This document shows, one piece after another, positions 22,301-35,324 of a stretch of 64,000 nt of DNA. The position numbers were made by a program, and so were the translations under genes. Origin of the DNA: Hordeum vulgare subsp. vulgare. Its lineage: Eukaryota > Streptophyta > Magnoliopsida > Poales > Poaceae. The first letter of the stretch is position 1. Each line of letters starts with the position of its first letter. The DNA is taken from the NCBI RefSeq assembly GCF_904849725.1, contig NC_058522.1, positions 456,942,844 to 457,006,843 on the forward strand, read 5' to 3'. The notes below the pieces were generated by a model. It had not been told where the DNA came from, did not search any database, and saw only the letters and a list, made by a program, of their open reading frames with translations.

Positions 22301-25300
22301 GTCTCCCACTTGCACTAGAGTCAATAATCTAGTTCACATCACCATGTGATTTCAATGAATCCAACACCCATATAGTTGTGGGGTCTGATCACGTCTTGCT
22401 CGTGAGAGAGGTTTTAGTCAACAGTTCTGAAACTTTCAGATATGTGCGTTCTTTACAAATCTTTATATCATCTTATAGATGCTGCTACTACGTGCTATTC
22501 GGAAATGCTCCAAATATCTACTCTACTATACGAATCCGTTTAACTACTCATAGTTATTCGGATTAGTGTCAAAGCTTGCATCAACGTAACCCTTTACGAC
22601 GAACTCTTTAACCACCTCCATATTCGAGAAAAATTCCTTAGTCTATTTAGCTACTAAGGATAACTTTGACCGCTGATCAGTGATTCAATCTTGGATCACT
22701 CCGTGTACCTCTTAACAGACTTGCTGCAAGGCACACATCAGGTTCGGTACTCAGCATGGCATACTTTAGAGTCTACGGCTAAGGCATAGAAGACGACCTT
22801 CGTCTATTCTCTTTATTCTGCCGTGGTCGGATTTTGAGTCTTACTCAAATTCACACCTTACAACACAGTCAAGAACTCCTTCTTTGCTGATCTATTTCGA
22901 ATTCCTTCAAAAACTTGTCAAGGCATGCATCTTGTTGAAACTTCTATTAAGCGTTTTGATCTATCTCCATAGATCTGGATGCTCAATGTTCAAGTAGCTC
23001 AATCCAGGCATTCCTTTGAAAAACTCCTTTCAAACAACCTTTTATGCTTCACAGAAATTCTACATTATTTCTGATCAACAATATGTCAACCACATATACT
23101 TATCAGAAATTCTATAGTACTCCCACTCACTTCTTTGGAAATACAACTTTCTCATAAACCTTGTACAAACCCAAAATCTTTGATCATCTCATCAAAGTGT
23201 ATATTCCAACTCTGAGATGCTTGCACCAGTCCATTGAAGGATCGCTAGAGCTTGCATACTTGTTAGTATCTTTAGGATCGACAAAACCTTCTGGTTGTAT
23301 CACATACAATGTTTGCTCAAGGAAACCATCGAGGAAACAATGTTTTGACATCCTATGTGCAATATTTCAAAAATAATGCAACAACTACTAACATAATTCT
23401 AACATACTTTTAGCATCGCTACGAGTGAGAAAGTCTCACCATAGTCAACTGTTTGATCATGTCAGAAACATCTTTGCGACAAGTCAAGCTTTTCTTAATA
23501 GTGACTTATCACCATCGTCGTCTGTCTTCCTTTTAAAGACCCATCTTTACTCAATAGTCCTACGACCATCAAGTAGTTCTTCCAAAGTCTACACTTTGTT
23601 TTCATACATGGATCCTCTCTCGGATTTCATGGCTTCCAGCCATTTGTCGGAATCCAGGCCCACCATTGCTTTCTCCATAACTCGTAGGTTCACTGTTGCT
23701 CAACAACATGACCTCCAAGACAGGGTTACCGTACCACTCTGCAGTAGTACGCGACCTTGTCAGCCTACGAGGTTTGTAGTAACTTGAACCGATGCTCGAT
23801 GATCACCATCATCAGATTTCACTTCAATTGGTGTAGGCGCCACAGGAACCACTTCCTGCGCCCTGCTACACACTGGTTGAAGTGATGGTTCAATAACCTC
23901 ATCACGTTCTACCATCCTCCCACTCAATTCTTTCAAGAGAAACGTTTCCTCGAGAAAGGATCCATTTCTAGAAACAAACATTTTGCTTTCGGATCTAAGA
24001 TAGGAGATGTACCCAACTGTTTTGGATATCCTACGAAGATGCATTTATCCGCTTTGGGTTCGAGCTTATCAGACTGAAACTTTTTCACATAAGTGTCGAC
24101 GCCCCAAACTTTCAAGAAACGACAGTTTAGATTTCTCTAAACCTCAGTCTATACTGTGTCATCTCAATGGAAATACGCGGTGCCCTATTTAAAGTGAATG
24201 CGGTTGTCTCTAATCCATAACCCATAAACGATAGTGGCAATTCGATAATAGACATCATAGCATGCACCATACCAAATAGTGTGTGGCTATGACGTTCAGA
24301 CACATCATCACACTATGATGTTCCAGGTGGCATGAGCTGCGAAACAATTTCCACATTGTCTTAACTGCGTACCAAAACTCGTAACTCAGATATTCACTTC
24401 TATGATCATATCGTAGACCGTTTATCCTCTTGTTACGACAAACTTCACTCCGAAACAGAATTGAACCTTTCAATATTTCAGACTTGTGATTCATTAAGTA
24501 AATACTCTTGTATCTGCTCAAATCGTCATTGAAGTAAGAACATAATGATATCCACCGCATGCCTCAGCACCCATTGGACTGCATACATCAAAATGTATCA
24601 CTTCCAACAAGTTACTATCTTGTTTCATCTCAATGAAAACAAGGCCTTGCTCATGTGGTATGATTTGCATGTCACTAGTGATTCAAAATCAAGTGAGTAT
24701 AAAGATCCATCAGCATGGAGCCTCTTCATGCAATTTATACCAACATGACTCAAGCGGCAGTGCCACAAGTAAGTGGTACTATCATCATTACTTTTTATCT
24801 TTTTGCACTAATATTATGAACATGTGTAACACTACGATCGAGATTCAATAAACCATTAAAGGTGATTATTCAAGCAAATAGAGTAACCATTATTCTCTTT
24901 AAATGAATAATTATATTGCAATAAACACGATCCAATCATGTTCATGCTTAACGCAAGCACCAAATAACAATTATTTAGGTTTAACACCAATCCCGATGGT
25001 AGAGGGAGTGTGCGACGTTTGATCATACCAACCTTGGAAACACTTCCAACATGTATCGTCACCTCGCCTTTAGCTAGTCTCCGTTTATGCCGTAGCTTTC
25101 ATTTCGTGTTACCAATCACTTAGCAACTAAAGCGGTATCCAATACCCTCGCGCTACTAGGATTACTAGTAAAGCACACATCAACATCATGTATATCAAAT
25201 ATACTACTTTCGACTTTGCCAGCCTACTTATCTACCAAGCATCTAGGGTAGCTCCGCCTCAGTGACTGTTCCCCTCATAACAGAAGCACTTAGTCTCGGG

Positions 25301-27266
25301 TTTGGGTTTAGACTTGGGTCTCTTCATTAGTGCAGCAACTGTTTTGCTGTTTCATGAAGTATCCCTTCTAGCCCTTGCCTTTCATGAAACTTAGTGGTTT
25401 TACTAACCATCAACTATTGATGCTCCTTCTTGATTTCTACTTTCGCAGTGTCAAACATCGCGAATCGCTCAAGGATCACTGTATCTATCCTTGATATGTT
25501 ATAGTTCATCACGGAGCTCTCACAGCTCGGTGGCAGTGACTTTCGAGAACCATCACTATCTTATCTGGAAGATCAACTCCCACTTGATTCAAGCGATTGC
25601 CGTACTAAGATAATCTGAGCACACGCTCAACAAATGAGCTTTTCTCCTTTACTTCGTGGACAAAGAATCTTGTTGGAGGTCTCATACCTCTTAACAAGGG
25701 CACAAGCATGAAATCACAATTTCATCACTTTAGAACATCTCATATGTTCCGTGACGTTTCGAAACGTCTTCGGCGCCTTGCTTCTAAGCCATTAAGTATT
25801 TTGTAATGAACTATCGTGTAGTCATCAGAAACGTGTATGTTGGATGTTCACAACATCTACAGATGACGCTCAAGGTGCAGCACACCGAGTGGTGCATTAA
25901 GGACATAAGCCTTCTGCGCAACAACGAGGACAATCCTCGGTTTTACAGACTCAGTCTGCAAAGTTTGCTACTATCAACTTTCAACTAAATTTTCTCTAGG
26001 AACATATAAAAATAGTAGAGCTATAGCGCAAGCTACATCGTAATTCGCAAAGACCATTAGACTATGTTCATGACAATTAGTTCAATTAATCATATTACTT
26101 AAGAACTCCGACTCAAAAAGTACATCTCTCTAGTCATTTGAGTGGTTCATGATCCAATTCCACTAGGTCAAGTCCGATCATCACGTGAGTCGAGAATAGT
26201 TTCAGTGGTAAGCATCTCTATGCTAATCATATCAATTATACGATTCATGCTCAACCTTTCGGTCTCATGTGTTCCGAGGCCATGTCTGCACATGCTAGGC
26301 TCGTCAAGCTTAACCCGAGTGTTCCGCGTGTGCAACTGTTTTGCACCCGTTGTATGTGAACGTTGAGTCTATCACACCCGATCAACACGTGGTGTCTCGA
26401 AACGAAGAACTGTCGCAACGGTGCACAGTTGGGGAGAACACAATTTCGTCTTGAAATTTTAGTGAGAGATCACCTCATAATGTTACCGTCGTTCTAAGCA
26501 AGATAAGGTGCATAAAGGATTAACATCACATGCAATTCATAAGTGACATGATATGGCCATCATCATGTGCTTCTTGATCTCCATAACCAAAGCACCGGCA
26601 CGATCTTTTTGTCACCGGCGTCACACCATGATCTCCATCAACGTGTCGCATCGGGGTTGTCGTGCTACTCATGCTATTACTACTAAAGCTACGTCCTAGC
26701 AATATAGTAAACACACTCTGCAAGCACAAACGTTAGTTTAAAGACAACCCTATGGCTCCTGCCGGTTGCCGTACCATCGACGTGCAAGTCGATATTAACT
26801 ATTACAACATGATATCACATCCAATATATCACATCACATCGTTGTCCATATCACATCACACGCATACCCTGCAAAAACAAGTTAGATGTCCTCCAATTAT
26901 TGTTGCATGTTTTACGTGGTGACCATGGGTATCTAGTAGGATCGCATCTTACTTACGCAAACACCACAACGGATATATATGAATTTCTATTTAACGACAT
27001 CCAAGGACCTCCTTGGTCAAATCCGATTCAACTAAAGTTGGAGAAACCGACACTCGCCGGTCATCTTTGAGCAACGGAATTACTCGTAGCGATGAAACCA
27101 GTCTCTCGTAGCGTACGAGTAATGTCGGTCCGAGCCGCTTCGATCCAACAATACCGCGGAATCAAGAAAAGACTAAGGAGGGCAGCAAAACGCACATCAC
27201 CGCCCACAAAATTTTTTGTGTTCTACTCGAGAAGACATCTACGCATGAACCTAGCTATGATACCAC
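22301..27266 (-). pseudogene. pol: Degenerate copia gag-pol of BARE/Angela element
   Basis: No frame exceeds about 120 codons, but copia fragments can be read on the minus strand. An integrase-to-RT linker segment (KVWGVDTYVKKFQSDKLEP then CIFVGYPKQLG) lies at 24000-24115. An RNase H start (FVVKGYVDASFDTNP) lies at about 22560-22610. Stops and frameshifts are dense throughout, and the gag end (26000-27250) gives no recognisable protein. The element cannot encode its own mobility proteins. Confidence 0.82.
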
Positions 27267-29108
27267 TGTTGGGGAACGTCGCATGGGAAACAAAAATTTT
27301 CCTACGCGCAAGAAGACCTATCATGGTGATGTCCATCTACGAGAGGGGGTTTCCGATCTACGTACCCTTGTAGATCGCACAGCAGAAGCGTTAAGAAACG
27401 CGGTTGATGTAGTGGAACATCCTCACGTCCTCGATCCGCCCCGCGAACCGTCCCACGAACCGTCCCGCGATCCGTCCCATGATCCGCTCCGATCTAGTGT
27501 CGAACGGACGGCACCTCCGCGTTCAGCACATTTACACCTCGACGATGATCTCGGACTTCTTGATCCAGCAAGAGAGACGGAGAGGTAGATGAGTTCTCCG
27601 GCAGCGTGACGGCGCTCCGGAGGTTGGTGGTGATCTAATCTCAGCAGGGCTCTGCCCGAGCTCCGCCCGAGCTCCGCAGAAACGCGACCTAGAGGTAAAA
27701 CCGTGGAGGTATGTGGTCGGGCTGCCGTGGCAAAAGTTGTCTCAAATCAGCCCTAATACATCAGTATATATAGGAGGGAGGGAGGGGAGGAGGCAGCCTC
27801 AAACCCTAAAGGTTTGGCCGAAATTGGAGGTGGAGGAGTCCTACTCCAATTCTACTTGGAGTAGGATTCCACCTTCCCGCTTGGAAAATCTTTCCACCTT
27901 GTGTCTTTTCCTTCTCAAACCTTATGGGCCTTAGTGGGAACTTATTCCAGCCCACTAGGGGCTGGTTTATCTCTTCCCATAGCCCATGAGACCCCTTGGG
28001 GCGTGACACCCCTCTCGATGGTCCCCGTCACCCCTCCTGGCACTCCCGGTACACTACCGATGAGCCCGAAACTTTTCCGGTAATGCCCGAAAACTTTCCG
28101 GTAACCAAATGAGGTCATCCTATATATCAATCTTCGTCTCCGGACCATTCTTGAAACCCTCGTGACGTCCGTTATCCCATCATGGACTCCGAACAACATT
28201 CGGTAACCAATCATATAACTCAAATACACATAAAACAACGCCGAACCTTAAGTGTGCAAACCCTGCGGGTTCGAGAACTATGTAGACATGACCCGAGGGA
28301 CTCCTCGGTCAATATCCAATAGCGGGACCTGGATGCCCATATTGGATCCTACATATTCTGAAGATCTTTATCGGTTGAACCTCAGTGCCAAGGATTCATA
28401 TAATCCCGTACGTCATTCCCTTTGTCCTTCGGTATGTTACTTGCCCGAGATTCGATCGTCGGTATCCGCATACCTATTTCAATCTCGTTTACCGGCAAGT
28501 CTCTTTACTCGTTCCGTAATACAAGATCCCGCAACTTACACTAAGTCACATTGCTTGCAAGGCTTGTGTGTGATGTTGTATTACCGAGTGGGCCCCGAGA
28601 TACCTCTCCATCACACGGAGTGACAAATCCCAGTCTCGATCCATACTAACTCAACGAACACCTTCGGAGATATCTGTAGAGCATCTTTATAGTCACCCAG
28701 TTACGTTGCGACGTTTGATACACACAAAGCATTCCTCCGGTGTCAGTGAGTTATATGATCTCATGGTCATAGGAACAAATACTTGACACGCAGAAAACAG
28801 TAGCAACAAAATGACACGATCAACATGCTACGTCTATTAGTTTGGGTCTAGTCCATCACATGATTCTCCTAATGATGTGATCCCGTTATCAAGTGACAAC
28901 ACTTGCCTATGGTCAGGAAACCTTGACCATCTTTGATCAACGAGCTAGTCAACTAGAGGCCTACTAGGGACAGTGTTTTGTCTATGTATCCACACATGCA
29001 CTGTGTTTCCAATCAATACAATTATAGCATGGATAATAAACGATTATCATGAACAAAGAAATATAATAATAACTAATTTATTATTGCCTCTAGGGCATAT
29101 TTCCAACA
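27267..29108 (-). repeat. 5' LTR of BARE/Angela element
   Basis: 1842 bp, with TATATATA at 27765-27772. It matches the other LTR almost throughout; one small local duplication (GCCCGAGCTCC) near 27650-27680 accounts for most of the length difference. Confidence 0.92.
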
Positions 29109-29113
29109 TAAGA

Positions 29114-30067
29114 ACGATGACATGATGTAGATAAGATCTATTTATGTAGAAATAGACCTCATCTTGTTATCCTTAATAGCAACGATACATACGTGTCGTT
29201 TCCCTTTCTGTCACTGGGATCAAGCACCGTAAGATCGAACCCATCACAAAGCACCTCTTCCCATTGCAAGATAAATAGATCAAGTTGGCCAAACAAAACC
29301 CAAATATTGGAGAAGAAATACGGGGCTGTAATCAATCACGCATATAAGAGATCAAAGAATACTCAAATAACTTTCATGGATAAAAACATAGATCTGATCA
29401 TAAACTCAAAGTTCATCAGATCCCAATAAACACACCACAAAAAGACTTACATCATATGGATCTCCAAGAGACCATTGTATTGATAATCACGAGAGAGAGA
29501 GAGAGAGAGAGAGAGGAAACCATCTAGCTACTAACTACGGACCCGTAGGTCTACAACGAACTACTCACGCATCATCGGAGAGGCAACAATGGACATGATG
29601 AACCCCTCCATGATGGTGTCTATATTGGATCTAGTGTTTCTGGACTCTGCAGCGGATGGAATTGATTTTCTTCCTCCCTCCTAGGGTTTCTGGAGTATTG
29701 GGGTATTTATAGAGCAAATAGGTGGTGCGGGAGGTCAACGAGGAGGGCACAGCCCACCGGGGCGTACCTGGGCCCCAACAGTGCCCTGGTGGGTTGTGCT
29801 CCCATCGGAGCTCCCCTCAGGTGTGTTCCTGGCCGACTGGATGTCTTCTAGTCCAAAAAAATCCACAAAAACTTTCGCCACGTTTGGACTCCGTTTGGTA
29901 TTGATTTCATGCGATGTAAAAAACATGCAGAAAATAACAACCGACACTGGGCACTATGTCAATAGGTTAGTACCAAAAAATAATATAAAATGATTGTAAA
30001 ACATCCAAGAATGATAATATAACAACATGGAACAATAAAAAATTATAGATACGTTGGAGACGTATTA
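29114..30067 (-). repeat. 5' LTR of element A, distal piece
   Basis: Continues the LTR interrupted at 20471. TATA box TATAAATA at 29704-29711 (minus strand). Ends at GACGTATTA, so the LTR begins TAATACG on the minus strand. Contains a (GA)n microsatellite at about 29490-29514. Confidence 0.88.
29490..29514. repeat. (GA)n microsatellite
   Basis: About 12 uninterrupted GA units inside the LTR of element A. The corresponding part of the other LTR is missing from the window. Confidence 0.9.
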
Positions 30068-31040
30068 GTGTGCTATGAAAAACCTTGTAAGAATCACAAT
30101 GATGTTTCTATTTCTCGTGCTGAGAGACAATCTCGTAGTGAACACCCACCTAGTGGTAATGATAATGAAAATGGTGATGTTCATGTTGATGCTCCACCAG
30201 ACAATAACAAAGAACCTGATATAGAGATAGAACGTGATGCTGATCTTGATAACGCACCTCCAAAGAATAAACGTTATGATAAGAGTGGCATGGGTTTAAA
30301 AACCCATTCCATTCCCTTGTAAGGCTTCGAAAAATAAGGATGAGCAAAGACTATGAGCACTTTGTTGAAATTCTTAGACCCATCTTTTTGCAAACACACT
30401 TGACGGATATTTTGAAAATGCCTCCTTATGCTAAGTATATGAAACATATTGTCAATAATAAAAGAAATATACCTGAAACTGAAATTTCCACCATGCTTGC
30501 TAATTACTATTTTGATGGTGGAGTGCCTAAGAAATTAGGAGATCCTGGAATACCTACTATTCCTTGCTGCATCAAACGAAATTATGTGAAAACTATTTAT
30601 GTGATTTAGGAGCCGGTATTAGTGTTATGCCTTTCTATATATATGAAGACTTGATTTCAATATGCTCACACCTACTGAAATATATTTGCAAATGGATTAT
30701 AAATCCATTCCCATACCTATTGAAATTTGTGAGGATGTCCCTATCGTGGTTGCTTGATATGCCCGACGAAGAAAGCATGTCAATTATCCATGGTAGACCC
30801 TTTTAGAATATTGCAGGGGTTGCTATTGATTATAATGAAAGGAAGGTCACTTTTCATGTTAATGGTAATCAACATATGGTCCACTTTCCGAAGAAGCAAG
30901 CTTCGGTGAATAATATCAACTCCATTGAACAAATTACTACAATTACTATTAAAGGCTTCAAATTCACTCTTCCTGTTGTCAAAAAGAAATATAAAGTTCT
31001 TATTGTTTGGGAAATGCATATCCCCGGCGAGGTAAGTTAG
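30068..31040 (+). pseudogene. gag: Element D gag C-terminus and protease
   Basis: Reading frames in succession: an acidic linker (30068-30322), a segment with MSKDYEHFVEILRPIFLQ ... MPPYAKYMKHIVNNK (30340-30609) typical of the Athila gag end, and a protease with LGAGISVMPFYIYEDL (30606 onward). The frame then continues after a TAG near 30804 through YNERKVTFHVNGNQ to about 31038. Frame changes and stops show that it is dead. Confidence 0.78.
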
Positions 31041-31579
31041 TGTTATACAAAAGTTTTTTGGTTCCATGTCACTCACAAATAGTTTGTTAACAAGACTTGA
31101 TCAACCTTATTAATGGATTATTTTTCAGGGTCATGTGGTCGATAAACCTAGTCATCACAACCTACTTTATCCATAGTTTTATTCTCTATTATTTGAATTT
31201 TCTTATAAATTAGAATACAGTGATTAGCATTTTTTCGAATATCCATGCAATAAAAAAATGAAATGAAAACAAAAGTTCTCGGATTACGTGAAAACTTAGT
31301 ATGATTTTTTCTGCATTAAATACGAATTTTTGGCATTGAAAACACACTAGGGGGTGCACCTGTGAGCCACAAGCTCAAAGGGCGTGCCCACCAAGCTTGT
31401 GGGTCCCATAGGGACCCACTCACTTGGTTTTCGTGCCCACGACCTTCTCCTTCCTCCAGAAAAAATCACCACTGCCTCCTAGCCCGTGCTCTTGCTAATT
31501 TTCTAGTGATTTTTGATCTCTTTGCTCAGAACTCCATTTTCGAAACTGTTTTGAGGAATTGCTCCTTCGTAGGTGACTC
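31041..31579 (+). other. Non-coding spacer of element D
   Basis: Holds AT-rich sequence, then a stretch (31350-31470) resembling in layout the GC-rich leader before the third ORF in element B. No pol trace. Confidence 0.5.
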
Positions 31580-32979
31580 TAGTACGTCCATTTTGCATCA
31601 TGCTTTTATATCGATATTTATTGCATTATGGGCTGTTAATACACATTATGGTGCAATACATATGCCTTTTCTCTCTTATTTTACCAGATTTACATGAAGA
31701 GGAAGAATGCCGGCAGCTGGAATTCTCGACCGGAAAAGGAGGAAATTTGAGAGACCTATTCTGGACAGCTCCAAAAGTCCTGAAAATTTACGGAAAATTG
31801 TTTTGGAATATATAAAAAATATTGGGCGAAATAAATACCAGAGGGGACCCACCAGGAGGTCACAAGCCTGCTGGGCGGGGCCTACCCCCTGGCGCGCCCC
31901 GTGTGGCTTGTGGGTCCCCTGGCAGGCCTCCGGTGCCCATCTTGTGCTATATGAATGGTTTTGACCTGGAAAAAAAAATCATATCAGAGCTTTCGGGACG
32001 AAGCGCTGGCGTCTCGAGGCGGAACTTCGACATAATCAATCTAGAGCTCCGGCGGAGCTATTTCGCCGGGAAACTTCCTTCCCGGAGGGGGAAATCGAAG
32101 CCATTGTCATCACCAACGATCCTCTCATAAAGAGGGGGTCAATATCTACCAACACCTTCCTCAGCACCATCTCCTCTCCAAACCCTAGTTCATCTCTTGT
32201 ATCTGATCTTTGTCTCAAAACCCAGATTGGTACATGTGGGTTGCTAGTAGTGTTGATTACTCCTTGTAGTTGATGCTAGTTGGTTTATTTGGTGGAAGAT
32301 GATATGTTCAGATCCTTAATGATTATTAATACTCCTCTGATTATGAACATGAATATGCTTTGTTAGTAGTTACGTTTGTTCTTGATGACATGGGATAAGT
32401 CTTTTTATAAGTAATCATGTGCATTTGGTACTCGTTCGATATTTTGATAAGATGTATGTTGTCTCTCCTCTAGTGGTGTCATGTGAACGTCGACTACATG
32501 ACACTTCACCATTATTTGGGCCTAGGGGAATTCATATGGAAGTAATAAGTAGATGATGGGTTGCTAGAGTGACAGAAGGTTAAACCCTAGTTTATGCGTT
32601 GCTTCGTAAGAGGCTGATTTGGATCCGTAAGTTTCATGCTATGGTTAGATTTATCTTAATTCTTCTTTTGTAGTTGCGGATTCTTGCAAGAGAGGTTAAT
32701 CATAAGTGGTAGGTTTGTCCAAGTAAGGGCAGCACCCAAGCACCAGTCCACCCACATATCAAATTATCAAAGTAACAAAGGCGAATCATATGAGCATGAT
32801 GAAAACTAGCTTGAAAGAAATTCCCACGTGTCCTTGGAAGCACTTTGCTTTATATAAGAGTTTGTTAAGGCTTGTCCTTTGCTACAAAAAGGATTGGGCC
32901 ACCTTGTTGCACCTTTGTTACAATTTTTACTTGTTACCAATTACCTTATCACAAAACTATCTGTTACCGATAATTTCAG
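31580..32979 (+). repeat. Truncated LTR of the element B family, inserted in D
   Basis: Aligns with 12994-14517 from its first base (here TAGTACGTCC instead of TGATACGTCC) to ATAATTTCAG, then diverges, so about 120 bp of the 3' end are missing. TATA box TATATGAA at 31948-31955. No internal sequence follows. Probably a solo LTR with a damaged end; a TSD could not be confirmed (left flank GACTC). Confidence 0.75.
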
Positions 32980-33009
32980 CTCCTCCATTGCTCGAATTAG
33001 GTTTTGTTC

Positions 33010-34180
33010 TAATGCTATACATTTTGCCAATGTTGCTATTGTTGGTGACCATGTATATGAGCTTTCATGCTAAATTCGTATGGTTCAAAGTAGTTTCGAT
33101 GCATGATATCGCTTGTAGGCACTTGTGGGAGTAGCTGTTATCAATTTTATGGAGTTGTGTTAACTTTTATTTTGAGGGACTAAACATATCAGAGAAAACA
33201 ATACTCTGAAGAGCTTATTAATAGGTTCTTCAATTCACGGTCCCCAAGAAACCTCGAAGGAGAAGACAGCAAGTACCATCTTCCTTGCGTAGCCGAGGTG
33301 CGATCGTGCAAGTGGCCTTGCGATAATTTCTTAAGGGACGCGGGAATTTATGATGACTTCTATTTTTGTTGGCCGACCGAGCCAGACTCATCACATTTCT
33401 CGCACATAAGTGTGATCTGTGTCTCCTCCTCACTAATACTTTCGTAAAAAAGCATTTTCATTCTAGGAGTGATGCACCTGCTGTAACCTTCAACTTATAT
33501 GATGTACCAAAAGAAATGACACTTGAGGATTTTGCACAATTTGCTTGCTTCCTAACAAGGGCAACCATCTAGATCCATGACCTAGACACGTCGAGGACTT
33601 TATATTAGAGGTGATTGTGGGGGAGACAAGAGGAGTTTTAGAGCTAGAGTTGCTAGTTTACATTTTCGCGTTCTACGTTATTATGCATTATTTGTGTGGA
33701 TGTGTATAACTCATAGATGGGAGAGTGGAACGCTTAGCTCGCCTGACCTTGCTTCTTTATGTCATGATCTTTGTGATAATAGATCTTTCAATTTGGCGGC
33801 TATTGTTGCTCGACGGTTGCACACAAACTGATCAAAGGGGGCCATTTACGGTGGCATTTATGCTTCCCGCCTTGCTAAGAATTTTGGGATTCCTATGAGG
33901 CGTGGGGATGATGAGGTTTTAGATAACAAATACCTTGATTATGCTATTATGGTTGGGCATAACTTTATTAACTCTAGAAATATAAAATTTGTACACAACT
34001 TGGTATTCAGCCAGAACTCTCGTGGGAGGATTATTTTGACTGTCCCTTCTTTGTTTGATCTCCCAAGTGACACGTACACTATCATGCCCGCGAACATTTA
34101 TGCCTATTGGGGGCATGACACCACCAGCAGCACTAGAGCCAAAGCCATCACCGGAGTATACATACGAGTGAGAGCCTGAG
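33010..34180 (+). pseudogene. Element D third ORF (Athila-type), decayed
   Basis: Broken frames, with recognisable stretches FNLYDVPKEMTLEDFAQFAC (about 33500) and GGIYASRLAKNFGIP then MRRGDDEVLDNKYLDYAIM (33860-33960). The latter continues with RGRIILTVPSLFDLP (34020-34065). These are reminiscent of the plant-transposon ORF found downstream of pol in Triticeae Athila-like elements. Several stops lie between them. Function of the family is unknown. Confidence 0.6.
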
Positions 34181-34962
34181 GAGTCGTCCCATCAGTGGGA
34201 GCCACAAGAACCCGCTTACCATTGGGATCCTCAGGAGCTGTAGTACCCACCTGGATCTGATGATTACCAATCGTGGCCATAGACCAAGTTAGGCCAAATC
34301 CTAAGCTTCGGGGAATACATATTTCCCACCGACATTACATTTATGCATCACACTTTCATTCCACTTGTCGGTGTTAATCCTTTTTCATTGTATATCGATG
34401 TTTAGTTTTTTCTCTTTTCTTTTGTGTTTTTGAAAAACCTTCAAAAATACAAAAATATGTCCCACTTCTTTTCGAGGTTTCTTTCCTGCTTTGTAGGTTG
34501 TAGTACTAAAAAGAAAACCCCAAAATATTTCCTATTCTAGTTTTGTTTGCTGGGAGCTTTCCTGTGTAAATAGTTATAACTAGGATGTTATTATGCTACT
34601 AAAGACTATGGTGTCAAACTTCTTGCAAATAAGTTATAAAGGAGGTCCAAGCATATCTATTAATTTTCTGTAGTTTTTTCTAGACTCAAAGATGAAACTG
34701 TTGTCCTTCCTAAAGTTTGAGATGACTACTGTACTATTTGTTCCCTATCATGGAGGGACCTCCTATAAGTTATAAGGGCTTATTATGATCTTAGAGAATA
34801 TCTAGCCCTTTCTCTAAAACCATTAACCGCTCAAAACAACCATTTAGGGAATTAAACCGCATCTAGACCTACCCTCAAAAACTCAATACCTCAAAAGGAG
34901 GATTTTCCTCTCAAACGAACCCACTAGACCAAATTAGAGCAACTCCCGCTCTTAGTAAATTA
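34181..34962 (+). other. 3' region of element D, no gene seen
   Basis: Contains the PPT-like motif at 34301-34319 and AT-rich sequence. The border with flanking DNA (about 34800-34960) is unclear. Confidence 0.4.
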
Positions 34963-35006
34963 TCTCTCTTTCTCTCTCCCTCTCTCCCTCTCCCACTCCC
35001 TCTCCC

Positions 35007-35045
<39 letters not shown>

Positions 35046-35096
35046 CCCTCCCTCCCTCTCTATCTCTCTCTCTATCTATCTATCTCTCTCTCTCCT
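34963..35096. repeat. Compound (CT)n/(TATC)n microsatellite
   Basis: CT and CCCT runs surround about ten TATC units at 35005-35044, with shorter TATC and CT runs to 35096. Confidence 0.92.
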
Positions 35097-35324
35097 TTTT
35101 CCTCCAACCGTCATAGCCGAATGCCACCCTGTTACGGCTCCGCCACCTTGATCTTCGATGGAATGGACTCCCACACCCCCTCTCAATCTTCTTGTCTTGC
35201 TACTTACAAGAGTAAATTGTTTGGTATGGTAGGATTTAAAAAATAAATAAAATAAATAAAGTGGTACAAAGAGAAAGAAAAATAATAATAATGTTGACTG
35301 CACTAAATGGGAAAATAGTCCCGA

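Larger units (their letters stand above)
20472..29108 (-). mobile_element. BARE/Angela-type Ty1/copia element, full length, degenerate pol
   Basis: Two LTRs (20472-22300 and 27267-29108) in direct orientation flank 4.97 kb. On the minus strand the LTRs start TGTTGGAAATATGCCCTAGAGG and end GACGTTCCCCAACA. The PBS reads TGGTATCATAGC (minus strand, 27253-27264), one mismatch from the initiator tRNA-Met type. The flanks are TGAGA (20467-20471) and TAAGA (29109-29113), a 4/5 target-site duplication, and the sequence of element A continues across it. The LTRs are clearly more alike than those of element A, so this insertion is younger. Confidence 0.94.
14518..30067 (-). mobile_element. Non-autonomous Athila-like element A (gag-protease only), split by BARE/Angela
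   Basis: Reverse-strand element. Left LTR remnant 14518-15029, internal region 15030-19843, right LTR in two pieces (19844-20471 and 29114-30067). The two LTRs differ by roughly one base in ten by eye, so the element is old. The internal region holds gag and protease but no reverse transcriptase, RNase H or integrase trace. The region where pol would lie (15030-17573) is non-coding. It must have moved with enzymes from another element (inference). Both LTRs begin TAATACG instead of TGATACG. Confidence 0.85.
30068..34900 (+). mobile_element. Athila-like element D, right part, pol absent
   Basis: Plus-strand remnant into which element A inserted. It shows gag C-terminus and protease, a short non-coding stretch, a degenerate third ORF, then a 3' region with CCTAAGCTTCGGGGAATAC (34301-34319), a PPT-like motif. 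No RT or integrase lies between protease and the third ORF, so D appears to be another pol-less derivative. A truncated LTR (31580-32979) is inserted in it. The right end is uncertain and no LTR of its own was identified. Confidence 0.7.

Noticed and set aside
34800..34960. MITE ends suggested by AGAGCAACTCC at 34938
   Set aside because: No matching inverted copy at a suitable distance; the same word is part of the TIR of the 38299-39904 element but stands alone here.
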